A stretch of DNA of 64,000 nucleotides from Bombyx mori (GCF_030269925.1 NC_085127.1:10051501-10115500); one strand, 5' to 3'; counted from the first letter of the stretch, positions 38,831 to 49,768 are shown. Numbers and translations are program-made. The notes: generated by a model from the letters alone, not told the origin.

Positions 38831-40558
38831 TTACCGGCGGAGTGAGGGGAGGACGTACGTATTTAATGACGCGTATACGTCAGCGTATTCTTGCACAACG
38901 GCGATAAAGTGTTGTGCAGTGGAGGCAGCGCGAATGGCGTCGCCCAAAGCGTTAACGCGCTCAAAGTTGATCGACTGAAAGAAGTCGATCGCTAAAGCGA
39001 GATTGTCGGACGCGGTCGGAGGGCAAGTCGCGGGAGAGGGACGAGTCGCGGGGGCGGGACGAGTCGCGGGGGCGGGACGAGTCGCGGGGGCGGGACGAGT
39101 CGCGGGGGCGGGACGAATCGCGGAGGAGGGAATTGTAGCCGTGTTCATATACGGCAGCGGTTTCGCCCAGGCCGAGACACTGGGCACCGGCGCCGGAACG
39201 AACGCTGGCTTAGCCTGCGACACAGAGGGTGCCGAGGCTTTGATGTCTAGGCCGGAAGCTCGGAGGCGGTTTTGGCGGGCGACGCGGCGATTTATTTTCG
39301 GGGCTCGGGGGCATCCGCGGTAATTTGCGGGGTGACCCTGTGTTTGACACAGGACGCAGCTAGGCGGTTCCGTCGCGGTTTTTTGGTCGCGAGCGCAGAG
39401 GGCCGTGGCGTGATCGCCCAAACACTTAACACATCGGGGGCGCGCGTGACAGTTACGGGAAGAGTGCCCGTACAGTTGACAGTTATGGCACTGGCTAGGA
39501 GTGCCTTTTTTATGGGGGGCTTCGACGGCGATACCGGAGAGCCTACAGACGGCCTGTGTGTTGAAGATTTTCTTACCCTCGGGGGTAGGCTGGAGGGTGA
39601 CTAGAACCATATTATATGGCTCCCTACCGCGACCGGTGTGCATACGGTGCACAGAATTCACTGGAAAGCCCTGTTCTAACAGATCGGCCTTGACGAGCTC
39701 TACATCTAACTCTTTAGGGATTCCGCGTATTACAACGCGGAGTTCGCGCTCCTCCTGGAGCGTATAAGTATGGAAACTTATACGTTCCTTACGGAGGTAA
39801 GAAGAGAGGGCCCTATGGTCGTCGGGTGTTTGAACCTTAATTTGAATGCCGTTCGCGAGGTTACGGGCATTCGTGAAATTTATATTTTTGGCCTTAAGGG
39901 CCAGGCAAACTCGATCCCAAGCTGCCTTCTCCTGAAGGATAACCGGGGGAGGGGTCTGGGTTTTATTTTGTGCCACCGGACGCGGCGACGGAGTGGCACG
40001 GGCTGGGGGCGCAACGGGAGTCTGAGGGCGGGGGCGCGACGCGTTCGCGGCTTTGATAATTTTAGCGGCCGCGGGAGCTCGGGACTCCGCGGCACGCTTC
40101 TTACCCTTCTGTACCAGGGTGAATCCATCCGTCGATGAGGCGGGGGCGAGGTCAACCTCCATGTCCGAGTCAGAGTCGGAGCACGAGGAGGCGGGTGCAG
40201 GCGACCTACGAGCAAGTGTAGGTGTTTTAGAGGGCGCGACGGAGGCCGCGGATGATCGCTCAGCTGAAACGATGGTCACAGCGGACGACGCAGCAGCTTT
40301 ACTCGCCAGTATAGGCGACACGGGAGCGGCAGGCACGACGGAGGCTGCGTTGCTCGATGCAGAAGCTTTGCACGCAGGTACAGGCGACGCAGGAGCAGCG
40401 AGCGCGGCGGAGTCCTCGAGAGGGCTCGCAGTGTGATTGGCCTTGAAGGCCAGAAACTCTGAGGCGAGCTGTGGGTGGTGAAGTCGGAGGAATTCCGCGA
40501 ATACAGCGTCCATGATCGCTGAGTACCCAGGTGGGGCGGCCCCGGGTTTTGAAAACAC
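38831..40558 (-). CDS. LINE ORF1: Gag-like RNA-binding protein
   Basis: The 575-residue frame is intact. The N-terminal half is rich in Ala, Pro and Ser. The centre has an RNA-binding-like fold preceding zinc knuckles (C-H-N-C-Q-L-Y-G-H-S-S-R-N-C, then C-V-K-C-L-G-D-H and C-V-L-C-Q-T-Q-G-H). The C-terminal part contains a tandem R-P-A-P-A-T peptide made by an 18-bp minisatellite. Such proteins coat the element RNA in a ribonucleoprotein particle. The high GC contrasts with the surrounding intron. Confidence 0.88.
   Translation of the reverse strand: MFSKPGAAPPGYSAIMDAVFAEFLRLHHPQLASEFLAFKANHTASPLEDSAALAAPASPVPACKASASSNAASVVPAAPVSPILASKAAASSAVTIVSAERSSAASVAPSKTPTLARRSPAPASSCSDSDSDMEVDLAPASSTDGFTLVQKGKKRAAESRAPAAAKIIKAANASRPRPQTPVAPPARATPSPRPVAQNKTQTPPPVILQEKAAWDRVCLALKAKNINFTNARNLANGIQIKVQTPDDHRALSSYLRKERISFHTYTLQEERELRVVIRGIPKELDVELVKADLLEQGFPVNSVHRMHTGRGREPYNMVLVTLQPTPEGKKIFNTQAVCRLSGIAVEAPHKKGTPSQCHNCQLYGHSSRNCHARPRCVKCLGDHATALCARDQKTATEPPSCVLCQTQGHPANYRGCPRAPKINRRVARQNRLRASGLDIKASAPSVSQAKPAFVPAPVPSVSAWAKPLPYMNTATIPSSAIRPAPATRPAPATRPAPATRPAPATRPSPATCPPTASDNLALAIDFFQSINFERVNALGDAIRAASTAQHFIAVVQEYADVYASLNTYVLPSLRR
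39026..39130 (-). repeat. 18-bp minisatellite inside LINE ORF1
   Basis: About five to six copies of GAGTCGCGGGGGCGGGAC (plus-strand view). They encode repeated R-P-A-P-A-T on the minus strand. The period is a multiple of three, so copy changes keep the frame. Confidence 0.85.
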
Positions 40559-40918
40559 TCGCCTTGCGGCGAGGCCCCAACTTCTCGGACCTAAGCGGTT
40601 CTATTGAACACAGGTGGCAATGCGGCGCGATTACTACAGGACAAAGAAAAAGCAAAAACAAATCAGAAATAACAAAAAGAAACAAAACAAATAAATACTT
40701 GCAGGAAACCACTTTGTCGGCAAATGTACCACGAACACAAAAATAACTAAAACGAAACAAATAAAAGCTTCCAGGAAAAACACTTGGTCGGCAGATGTAT
40801 CACGATCACAGGCCGCGCGAACAATGGCCGGGCTAACAAAAGCCGGGCGAACAAAGACCGGGCGAACGAGTGGTCGATGAGCACGTCCGCACGTGACGGG
40901 TGCCTCTATCGGAATGCC

Positions 40919-40930
40919 TCGTGTCTAACT
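40919..40930. repeat. Target-site duplication, 5' side of the minus-strand LINE
   Basis: TCGTGTCTAACT, identical to 35697-35708. It fixes the element's 5' end at 40918. Confidence 0.85.
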
Positions 40931-41019
40931 CTATAAGCGCAATGCTCATATAAATTCATTCGTATTCTACTATGAAACCATTTATACTATTTGCGTGGAC
41001 TGCATTTTCTATTAAAATA

Positions 41020-41224
41020 AAGTGCGATTTAGGAAACTAATAATAAGTATTAGGTAGGAAGGAAACCAATAATAAAACCAAAATGCGATTTAGGAAACCA
41101 ATAATAAGTATAAGATAGGAAGGAAACCAATAATAAAACCAAAGTGCGATTTAGGAAACCATAATAAGTATAAGATAGGAATGAAACCAATAATAAAACC
41201 AAAGTGCGATTTAGGAAATCAATG
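41020..41224 (+). repeat. Minisatellite with a period of about 61 bp
   Basis: TGCGATTTAGGAAAC recurs at about 41023, 41084, 41145 and 41205, and the intervening AATAATAAGTATAAGATAGG blocks match closely. This gives three full units and part of a fourth, beginning about 90 bp after the LINE's 5' target duplication. The small minus-strand frame there is just the repeat. Confidence 0.85.
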
Positions 41225-41525
41225 ATCCCAAACATGGGATACCACTGTAAAGTAGTTTATAGACTTCATATTTCGATAACTTTATATTATAAAATTAAAA
41301 GATCTCTGTCTTGATAAGTACTATGATCTGAGAAATAAAATTGTATATAAATTATCGAAACCTATTCCGTAGATTTTGCGCGATGTGCTCGCCTAACGGT
41401 GGATAAATGTTATATAGTTTTTTTTTTGAGTTAAAGATTAAACAACAAAACGGAATATGACATCATTTAATCAAAATGCCATATGAGCCGAAGTTTGTCT
41501 GGTCACCTACGGCTATAACAATATA

Positions 41526-42763
41526 CTTAGTCTGGCCATAAATATTGTTACAAAGGAAAAAAAAAAATCTATGACAAATAACATTTATTACTTTTACAGT
41601 GTGATAATTTAATACATAAATATAAAACAATTTAAAGTATAATAAGCTTATTCGAAGTCGTCTGCATTGGCCGCAATACAGTCCTTTAAACGTTGAGGCC
41701 AGTTATCAATAGAAGCACGCACTCTTTCCATGGGCAAATTTTTCACTGCCAATCGTACGGATTGTTTTAGGGACTCCAAATTATCATGGCGTTTAGAGCA
41801 AGCCGTACTCTCTAAAACTGACATAAATCATAATCCAGCGGATTAAGATCGGGACTAGACGACGGCCAGTCTTCAGCTCTGATGAAGTCTGAAACGTTCG
41901 TTTCCAACCAAGTCTGCGTAGACCGAGCTTTATGACCCTTCGCCGAGTCTTGCTGGAAGGACCATTCTTGATTATTGAACAAGGTGTTGTTAAGGGGCTT
42001 CACTACCTTCTCAAAAATGGTATCTTGATACACTTGTGCCCATGTTTTGATACCTTTTTCACAAAAGTATGGCCCAGTCACTCCTTCATAGCTAATACCC
42101 CACCAAACCATCACTGAAGTCGGATAGTGCCCACGTTACACTCTGTCGACTAATTGGGAAGCAAAATTTGGGAACAAAATTTCTCTATGACCTCCCCTTG
42201 CGTACCGCTTCAGTTTCAGTGTTTCGATTTTACCACCCTATTCTCTTTTAAATTATCAATTAAGAAACGACCAGTACGTCTTTTATAGGCTGCAAGTCCT
42301 AAGTCATCTTTTAAAATACGCGACATGGTTCTAGGTGCTATCTTCATCTCCCGAGATAAAATCTTTTGCTTTCGGACAGGATTTCTTCGAATTCTTTCAC
42401 TTACTGCTTTGACCACCTTTTTCGTACGAACACTACGTGGACGGCCAGATCTTTTTCTGTCACAAACAAAGGAGGTCTCATTGCACCTATTAATAGCCCG
42501 GTACACAAACATTTTACTAATACCAAGCGTATGGAGAGTTTTAAAAATTGCATTTGGCTCCATACCTACTTTGTGTAATGCAATCACAGCGATTCGGTTC
42601 ACTTTAACACCCCACTCCATTTTAATATCGCAAAATATTGTACAATGTATTGGCGCCAAAAGGAGAAAACTCAATGAGCAATCATATAAAAATGACAGAT
42701 TCCAAATTCAAATGTAATATTTTGTTTATTTTTAATTGTAACAGTATTTATGGCCAGACTAAG
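41526..42763 (-). mobile_element. Second maT-type mariner transposon, decayed
   Basis: Terminal inverted repeats of about 27 bp starting CTTAGTCTGGCCATAAATA are flanked by TA at 41524-41525 and 42764-42765. The length is 1238 bp. The sequence differs clearly from the copy at 8714-10020, so this is another lineage. Confidence 0.87.
41650..42620 (-). pseudogene. maT transposase, several frame breaks
   Basis: It is read from ATG at 42620. The first part (to 42216) has the helix-turn-helix region and R-S-G-R-P-R-S. The next open part (42114-41812) has F-Q-Q-D-S-A-K-G-H and S-S-P-D-L-N-P-L-D-Y, with 37 residues between the second and third Asp. The first Asp region lies in the broken stretch 42115-42216, and the C-terminal tail (about 41812-41650) is in another frame. 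It cannot make active protein. Confidence 0.85.
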
Positions 42764-42765
42764 TA

Positions 42766-44027
42766 TGTTTACACTTTGAATGTGATTTTCAACTGAAACT
42801 ATATTACCGGTGCTTCATAAATGTGTTACTAACTTACTACGTGTAATTTTTATGTTGGTTGTACGTGACGAGCTAAGCCCTTACTTCGGTAATTGCCGAC
42901 AAAGGGGTCATGAGAGACGCACGCGACCAACTTTTAATTGCATTACTCGCCGACGTGCTTGATGGCAGAATTTTATACTTTTAAGCACCATTTACTTAAG
43001 CTTCGTTCGAATTAATTCAAGTAACTGGTATTTCAGTGAAAATTTTCGGTGTTATTGAATTACGAGGTAAAGATTCAGTTCGATTGTTATTTATTTGTTT
43101 GATAAACTCGTTCATTCAATGAAGCCAATATATAAACACTCGACTCTGCTCTCAGCCCATCTATTATCAGAAGGCATGCAGTATGTCAATCAATAATCTT
43201 TCAAACCCCAATCTAGAAAAAAAAAAAAACTTTTTTAAATCGTTGTAGGTAAACGTAAAAAAATTATAATTGCTTACATTTTATCCGTTAAAAGCACGTA
43301 CGGAAAAGTTTAATGTGAATTAAGTCAGATGAAACAAAAAAAAATACTCGACGAGAAAAGCTAACCGGCACAAGATTAACAAGGAAAACCAACGATTTTT
43401 CTTCCGCCGACGAGAACTTGATACTAATGATGATGATAAGGAAACGAGGGCGCAGGAAAAACTTAATATAAACACTACACTGTTTCATTACAGTTCAAAA
43501 CGCTATGTAGATTTTCGCCATTTCATTAAAATTTGCTATCGTGGATGTATGAGTCTGTTTAATCCACAAATCATTCATATGGATTTTTAATGTATGTGTG
43601 GATGAGATTTTTTGGTGCTTGAGGATTTTCTAACAAATATCTAACATGTTAAAGGTAGATTTTGATCACAGGTTGTATATTCATGATTTTTAATTTTCAA
43701 ATGTTTTGGAATATAATTAGTCCTAATATCTTGTATACATTTATATGAGTGATTGAAATATAGTGTAGACCACAATAAGAAGACACGGAAACGTTCAAAT
43801 TAAATTTAAAAAAATTCATCTCAACTTACAACCCCAATAATATGGACACGTTACAAATTCTATCACTCATCTTAGAACAAAATTACTCCACCAAACCGAC
43901 CACTCCACCCACTTCTCAAACAATGAATTGCAAAATAAAGTAGGATGGGTAGTAAGCTAAAAATACCGTTACGGTTGGATAATTATGAATAAAAAAGCAG
44001 CTCAATAGGGTCGATCTCATAAATTCC
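42766..44027. other. Intronic non-coding stretch
   Basis: AT-rich. The open frame at 43288-43488 (minus) shows no domain. No repeat is recognised. Confidence 0.45.
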
Positions 44028-44212
44028 GGAACCCATAGACATTACAACGTAAATGCGCCACCCACCTTGAGATATAAGTTCTAAGATCTCAGTATAGTTA
44101 CAACGGCTGCCCCGCCCTTCAAACCGAAACGCATTACTGCTTCACGGCAGAAATAGGCAGGGCGGTGGTACCTACCCGCGCGGACTCACAAGAGGTCCTA
44201 CCACCAGTGAAG
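44028..44212 (-). mobile_element. Bm1 SINE, truncated at both ends
   Basis: Bm1 body from AACCCATAGACATTACAACG to GAGGTCCTACCACCAGTGAA on the plus strand. The A tail and the head are both missing. Confidence 0.8.
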
Positions 44213-44789
44213 AATTTAGATTCTTTTAAGATTCGGTCAAATCTCCCGAGTACATCGCTTTAGCTCTTTGAATTGATCCATTATTCCTTAACCATGTGTA
44301 TCTGCATAGGAAAAACAAAGAAATAAATCAAAACACAATGACCCCGGGCTTTGTTTCTCAAACAACTTAATCCGCCATTTCGTTTATAGCGTAAAGGTTG
44401 TCGAACAAAATTCCCGAATTTTACGTTCGAAAGAATTGTGCCCCGTTCATGAAAGGAGTAAAAGGAAATTGTCCGTTTCAGGAATGACAATAGTGACCGT
44501 AATTAACGAAAGCCTTTACATCGAGAGGAGCGGTTCGGTATTTCTCCCGCGCTTTGTTTAATTAGAACGATTTATTCGTTCGGTCAAGTCATAGAATTTA
44601 GTAAATGTTCTATGTGAGTATAAACGATCTTTAGTTTATCTGAATTCCTTTATCTTCAATGATTTGTAGTTGAATGAATGTATATGTAAATGAAATAATA
44701 ATAATACTTAAATATTTACTAACAATCACGCCACGTTAACTGGTCCCGTGATAAATTCGTAAAGAACTTGTGTTACAGGTATCAGATAA
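44213..44789. other. Intronic non-coding stretch
   Basis: No recognisable element or gene. Confidence 0.45.
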
Positions 44790-44955
44790 TGGAAATAAAT
44801 GTAAGATTTTTATTATACACATACATATATTTAATATACATCCATAATCCTGGAAAAGACATTTATATTTATCATACAAATATCTCCCCTGGGCGGGATT
44901 CGAAGCCGCGACCCCCTTGTGTAGTGACCATGTAACTTACCACTACACCAGACTT
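44790..44955 (-). mobile_element. tRNA-headed SINE distinct from Bm1
   Basis: On the minus strand the head reads GTCTGGTGTAGTGGTAAGTT (A box-like TGGTGTAGTGG). A B box-like GGCTTCGAATCCCGC follows about 40 nt later, then an AT-rich tail. The spacing fits an RNA polymerase III promoter. The 3' end is not defined precisely. Confidence 0.6.
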
Positions 44956-45077
44956 AAATGTAGTAAGTATGCCGGATCGGTGCTCGCAGCGTATTTATGG
45001 CGCAATGCACTGCGGGTAGCGACATTGACATTGTGATGTCTATGTAGTCTAGTAGTAACCACTCAATACTAGGTGGA

Positions 45078-45430
45078 CTTTGTTTTTTATTGCTTACATG
45101 GGTGGACGAGCTCACAGCCCACCTGGTGTTAAGTGGTTACTGGAGCCCATAGACATTCACAACGTAAATGCCGCCACCTACCTTGAGATATGAGTTCTAA
45201 GGTCTCAGTATAGTTGCAACGGCTGCCCCACCCTTCAAATCGAAACGCATTACTGTTTCACGGCAGAACTAGGCAGGGTGGTGGTACCTACCAGTGCGGA
45301 CAAGAGGTCCTAACACCAGTAATTACGCAAATTATAATTTTGCGGGTTTGATTTTTAATTCACGATGCTATTTCTTCACCGTGGAAGTCAATCCTGAACA
45401 TTTACTATGTACGCTATTATATTGCCTCGT
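45078..45430 (-). mobile_element. Bm1 SINE, nearly full length
   Basis: It contains the A tail, the body and the AATTATAATTTTGCGGGTTT and CACCGTGGAAGTCAATC parts that precede the tRNA-like head in the full copy at 22253-22688. The head itself is lost or decayed. Confidence 0.85.
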
Positions 45431-45846
45431 TAGACTAAAAGGTAATGGACCTTGAATATTATATCACGGGATTCGGATTCAAACTTCAACTCAATTCAGT
45501 ATTATATTCAAAGATGTTTTAGTGTTTCTGAACTGAGTCAACACATACACTGAACATATAATATTTTATACACATGTTTTTGAATAGCTAGTTTTTTCGG
45601 GCCCACAAGAGAAATCCTTGCTTGAATATGGAATGTGTAACAATGCTTGTTGAGGCTAAAATACATTGTTTATTAAAATTAAAAGATGTATGTTGTTTTT
45701 TTATTTGAACAGTGAATCCTGACCTGTTCAAATTTATTATTCGATTGTGGATAGATTTTTATTTGGTAGCCATGAATGCTGCTTTAATGTTTACAATTTA
45801 TTTTTATGAAATAGTGTTATTTTAACAATAGCAGTACAGCAAAAGC
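45431..45846. other. Intronic non-coding stretch
   Basis: AT-rich, nothing recognised. Confidence 0.45.
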
Positions 45847-46040
45847 CCACTGAGTTTCTCGCCGGATCTTCTCAGTGGGTCGCGTTTCCGATCCGGTGGT
45901 AGATTCTGCGAAGCACTGCTCTTGCTAGGGCCAGGGTTAGCATCACTCCGGTTTGAGCCCCGTGAGCTCACCTACTAGTTAAGATTACGCTGAAATAGCC
46001 TCTCAAGGCTATCTATCAGCTTAGGCGTGAAAAAAAAAAG
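45847..46040 (+). mobile_element. 5'-truncated 3' end of the Jockey/L1-like LINE, copy 1
   Basis: It begins CCACTGAGTTTCTCGCCGGA, contains ATCTTCTCAGTGGGTCGCG, and ends with an A tail at about 46030-46040. The matching sequence lies in the 3' UTR of the full element at 35709-40918. Confidence 0.8.
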
Positions 46041-46149
46041 TACAGCAAACGTAAGATATAAAATTCATCTAAATCTTTGGGGTGTCAGAGATTACGTCCG
46101 AATTTCGATTATTTAATGGTAAATTTAAAGTAAATCTGTCATATATCGA

Positions 46150-46384
46150 AAAACCATCCATTTGCCACGTACCATCCGGCTATGGAATGAGCTCCCCTCC
46201 ACGGTGTTTCCCGAGCGCTATGACATGTCCTTCTTCAAACGAGGCTTGTGGAGAGTATTAAGCGGTAGGCAGCGGCTTGGCTCTGCCCCTGGCATTGCTG
46301 AAGTCCATGGGCGACGGTAACCACTCACCATCAGGTGGGCCGTATGCTCGTCTGCCTACAAGGGCAATAAAAAAAAAAAAAAAA
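46150..46384 (+). mobile_element. 5'-truncated CR1/L2-like LINE 3' end, copy 3 (longest)
   Basis: It begins with the end of the polymerase ORF (R-T-I-R-L-W-N-E-L-P-S-T-V-F-P, then F-F-K-R-G-L-W-R), typical of the C-terminal tail of CR1/L2-type LINEs. It goes on through GGTAGGCAGCGGCTTGGCTC to GGGCAATAAAAAA and a 17-base A tail. The long A tail suggests a recent insertion. Confidence 0.78.
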
Positions 46385-47159
46385 ACCAAAATCACTGAAA
46401 AAAGTTAACTTAAAAAATTAATTTGTTCAACGTTTCCCAAACTCGCGAGCAGCCCCAATACGGCTTGTATTACTGATACTTTTTCTTTTTTTTTCAAAAA
46501 TAAAAAATGGCCTTCTCGATTCTACGAGTAACGGAAGAAAAGTTCACGAATAAATTTTTGAATAAACGTCGTTAAGTATTCTTAACAAATTCCATACACC
46601 ATTGAAACTTTGGAGTCACGTCATCAATCTTACGCAACCTGAACGTCAGCCCGTGAACTTTGCATAATTCATTCACTTCATTAACTTCGCATAGAATCTT
46701 TGATGGGATGCTCCTTAACGTATTTACAAGGAGATATAATGAAAATACGTAATGAAGCGGAATAAATGTGTATTGTTTGATCATGCGTTAAGATGAGGCT
46801 TTTATATTGGCTTTTCGTTCTTTTGTTATTTACTACCATCTTTCACGCACGCATTTCAGCTTACAGCAAACGTCTTCGATATTAAAAAGACGTCAGCACT
46901 CAAAATGTGCGTCAGCATTGTGTTATAGTAACAATTAACGCAATACTTTAAGACTTTGACCTTTGATTTTGAGGTGATTGACCGCATCTATACACGTTTA
47001 GACCAAAATCAGGATGGACAGCTGATTTCTCAGCTCACCTAATGTTCTACGTTAATATGACTACCTTGAAACATTCAAATTTCGTACGCATTACTACAAC
47101 AGATATCCCGCAAGCCGAAAAACATAGCTTATCACCAGTTGAAAATAAACAAACCAATA
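46385..47159. other. Intronic non-coding stretch
   Basis: AT-rich. The 70-codon minus-strand frame at 46572-46784 has no domain. Confidence 0.45.
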
Positions 47160-47237
47160 ACGGTAGGCAGCTGCTTGGGTCTGCCCCTGGCATTGCTGAA
47201 GTCCATGGGTGACGGTAACCGCTCACCGTCAGGTGTA
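47160..47237 (+). mobile_element. CR1/L2-like LINE tail fragment, copy 4
   Basis: From ACGGTAGGCAGCTGCTTGGG to CTCACCGTCAGGTG, without the A tail. Confidence 0.65.
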
Positions 47238-47272
47238 TAGTAACTTACATATTTGTGTGAGTATGTGTGCGT

Positions 47273-47300
47273 GCGGTTGTGTGTGTGTGTGTGTGTGTGT
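47273..47300. repeat. TG microsatellite
   Basis: About 12 TG units, with imperfect TGTGAGTG copies on both sides. Confidence 0.85.
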
Positions 47301-47974
47301 GAGTGTGAGCGTATGTGAGTATGTATACATGGTATTTAGGCATCTGTTCAGTTGTAAAAAAAATTCTGTATGCACCTGTTTTGAATTGCAATCCAGATTG
47401 TTATGTTAAACATTTAAACTTATAATTTCTTTGGTTGTAATTTGTTTTGTGCATCAATAAAAAGAAAAGAAAAAAAGAATAGCTTATATTGAGCTTGTTC
47501 GAAATTCAACAGCCTTACGCTATGACGTGATCTTTAGCTAATCGCAACGGACGTGCCGTGGCGGAGCCTGACAGGCAAATTACACTTGTTGCCTGCAGTT
47601 ATGATAGGCAGCCACTTCAAACACGCACATCGTGCCCTGAAGCGGTAATTGCAACACAATCGACGGTATAACACCATATAATAAACCGTGAATTGTTAAT
47701 TAAATAAAACGATAGAAAAATAAACCATCTTTGTGTTCTGCTTTACGGATTCGTGAATGCTATGTCACAGGAAATGAATAGTTTAGTTATTCGGCTTATA
47801 ACATATATTTCGGCTTATAACCTATATTTGAAAGAATGACATTTATGATAATTAAAATGTTCTATGGAAGCTTAGGAAGGTGGGTGTGCCTTCCCCAAAA
47901 TCGAGTATTGCCACCACGGCATATGACGGGTATGGTATAGTAGTATTACCATTTATACTACCTACCACCACAAA

Positions 47975-48196
47975 CCACTACGTTCACAGTTCGTTTTTAG
48001 ATATTTTTTGCCACGTAACATCAGGTTTTGAAATGATCGTCCCTCCACGGTCTTCCAAGGAGTATTCTCCTCAAACGAGGTCTCAGCGTTGTACAGCGTT
48101 TTAGCTATGCCCCTGACATTACCGATGTCCATATGCGACGGTGACCACTCAACGTGAGGCGGGCCGAATGATTGTCTACCTATAAAGTCAATTAAC
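47975..48196 (+). mobile_element. CR1/L2-like LINE tail fragment, copy 5, old
   Basis: A diverged version of copy 3: CGTCCCTCCACGGTCTTCCA, then ATGTCCATATGCGACGGTGA and GAGGCGGGCCGAATGATTGT. The many substitutions point to an older insertion. Confidence 0.6.
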
Positions 48197-48218
48197 AATA
48201 AATAATAGTTTTAAAAAC

Positions 48219-48410
48219 TAACAAATTACGCTTTTATAGAAAATCCAACTAAAAATAGAAAATAAATTTAAAAATGTATTAAAATATTCTCTATTTTTTA
48301 GTTTTATTTTACAATAAAATCATTTTTTCTTATACTATTCTTAATTTAAATTTATTAAAATTTATTTTCTATTTTATAGTTTGGATTTTCTATAAAACCG
48401 TATTTTGTTA
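48219..48410. mobile_element. Palindromic MITE-like element with TA ends
   Basis: Arms of about 50 bp (CTTTTATAGAAAATCC on the left, GGATTTTCTATAAAA on the right) are nearly complementary and bounded by TA, as in Tc1/mariner-derived MITEs. Weaker complementarity continues outside to about 48193 and 48430. It has no coding capacity. Confidence 0.65.
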
Positions 48411-48430
48411 CTTTTTTTAAACAATTATTT

Positions 48431-49005
48431 ATTTTTCATTTTTTTATTGAATTTCAATATTTTCAATTTTTTTTTATATTGAATGAATTGTCATCAGTCC
48501 TTAATAAGTATACCAAATTTCGAGTTAATACGACGTTTTGAACGGGGTCAAAATCATATTCAAAGATTCCGTTACATACTAACTAACATACATACGTCTG
48601 AAACTAATAAAAGCGTATTAAAAAATTTTTTAAATAGGAATTTTTAAATGGACTGTTTCGGCTAATATAACCACGATTTCAAGTAATAAATTTAAAAAAA
48701 AGAACCCAAGCTCAGCGCGGAAACGGGAAGCGTTTTACAACGACTAATTCCTAAAGCCTAACACAGCATTGAAAGTAATGTTACAAACCGAATGTACAAA
48801 GAGCTATTTTCCACCGACAAACGAAACTGAAGCGAGCGTTTGTGCTAAGCACATAATCCAATTATCTCACACATCTGCACATATTGCGTGAGCACTGGGC
48901 CGCTTAACGAGTTCCTTTACTTACTATGTTAAAATTGGAACAGTGAAAGCATAACGCGTTGTACAGAACGAAAGTAATGCGGGAATTATATATATTTTTA
49001 GATAA
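48431..49005. other. Intronic non-coding stretch
   Basis: AT-rich, nothing recognised. Confidence 0.45.
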
Positions 49006-49428
49006 TCTATGCTAATATTATAAAGCTGAAGAGTTTGTTTGTTTGAGCGCGCTAATCTCAGGAACTACTGATCCGATTTGAAAAATTATTTCAGTATTAG
49101 ATAGCCCGTTTAGTGAGGAAGGCTATAAGGCTATAACATCACGCTAAGACCAATACAAGCGGAGCACCAATAAAGAATGTTTCAAAATTGGGGTTTTGTT
49201 TTCCCTTTTGAGAGCTTCTGCTGCGTGCGCTGCAGAAACGGTTAAAGTTTCGCTAAAATAATGTATGACAGAATTGTTCCTTTTTAAAAGATCGAAAAAA
49301 AAGTCCCCGACAGCATATGTCTATATGTTAAGGTTGGCTCACTATAACGTTTTTTATGCTAACCAAATTTGCTCTAAAGCATTATTTGCGAACTATTCCA
49401 CGCGGACGAAGTCGCGGGTAAAAGCTAG
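49006..49428 (+). mobile_element. Helitron-like element, third subfamily
   Basis: 423 bp from TCTATGCTAATATTATAAAG to CTAG, between A and T. The 3' end carries CGCGGACGAAGTCGCGGG, a short hairpin typical of lepidopteran Helitrons, about 8 bp before CTAG. No helicase is encoded. Confidence 0.72.
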
Positions 49429-49768
49429 TATATTATAAATTCCCGTAATGTTTTAGTTAGTTAATAATTAACGAAAAACGACGAAGATTGGGATAACTAT
49501 CTTGGAATAATACAGAATTAATTTTAAAATTTTGCTAAAAACTTAGACCAACAGTAACTTCATTCTGTATTCTGTGTATACTCGTAAAACAATCATTTAA
49601 ATCATTTGCATATTGTATTACACTGTTGATCTTCTAGGGACGTTTGAATTCAAACTATCTTGAATTATTATTTGATTTATCGTAGTTTTATAAATACGTA
49701 GTATTTGAATTAGAGTTTCACGCTTAAATTAAGATATGTAAGTGTAGTTTAGAAGATCATACAACCAT
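49429..49768. other. Intronic non-coding stretch
   Basis: AT-rich, nothing recognised. Confidence 0.45.

Larger units (their letters stand above)
35709..40918 (-). mobile_element. Full-length Jockey/L1-like non-LTR retrotransposon
   Basis: The element is about 5.2 kb on the minus strand, with a 5' leader (40559-40918), ORF1 (40558-38831), ORF2 (38827-35950), a 3' UTR and an A tail (T run at 35709-35721). It is bounded by an exact 12-bp duplication. The 3' UTR contains, in reverse, the CGCCGGATCTTCTCAG block that ends three truncated copies at 45847, 57660 and 61684, so they are one family. I recall a Bombyx LINE called BMC1 of this general type but cannot confirm the name. It is antisense to unc-13. 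Confidence 0.9.

Noticed and set aside
40053..40436. 127-codon plus-strand frame
   Set aside because: Ala/Glu-rich shadow of the Gag-like ORF1 on the opposite strand.
44881..44955. A true tRNA gene on the minus strand
   Set aside because: A and B box-like motifs are present but no acceptor stem closes, and the sequence continues into an AT-rich SINE body.
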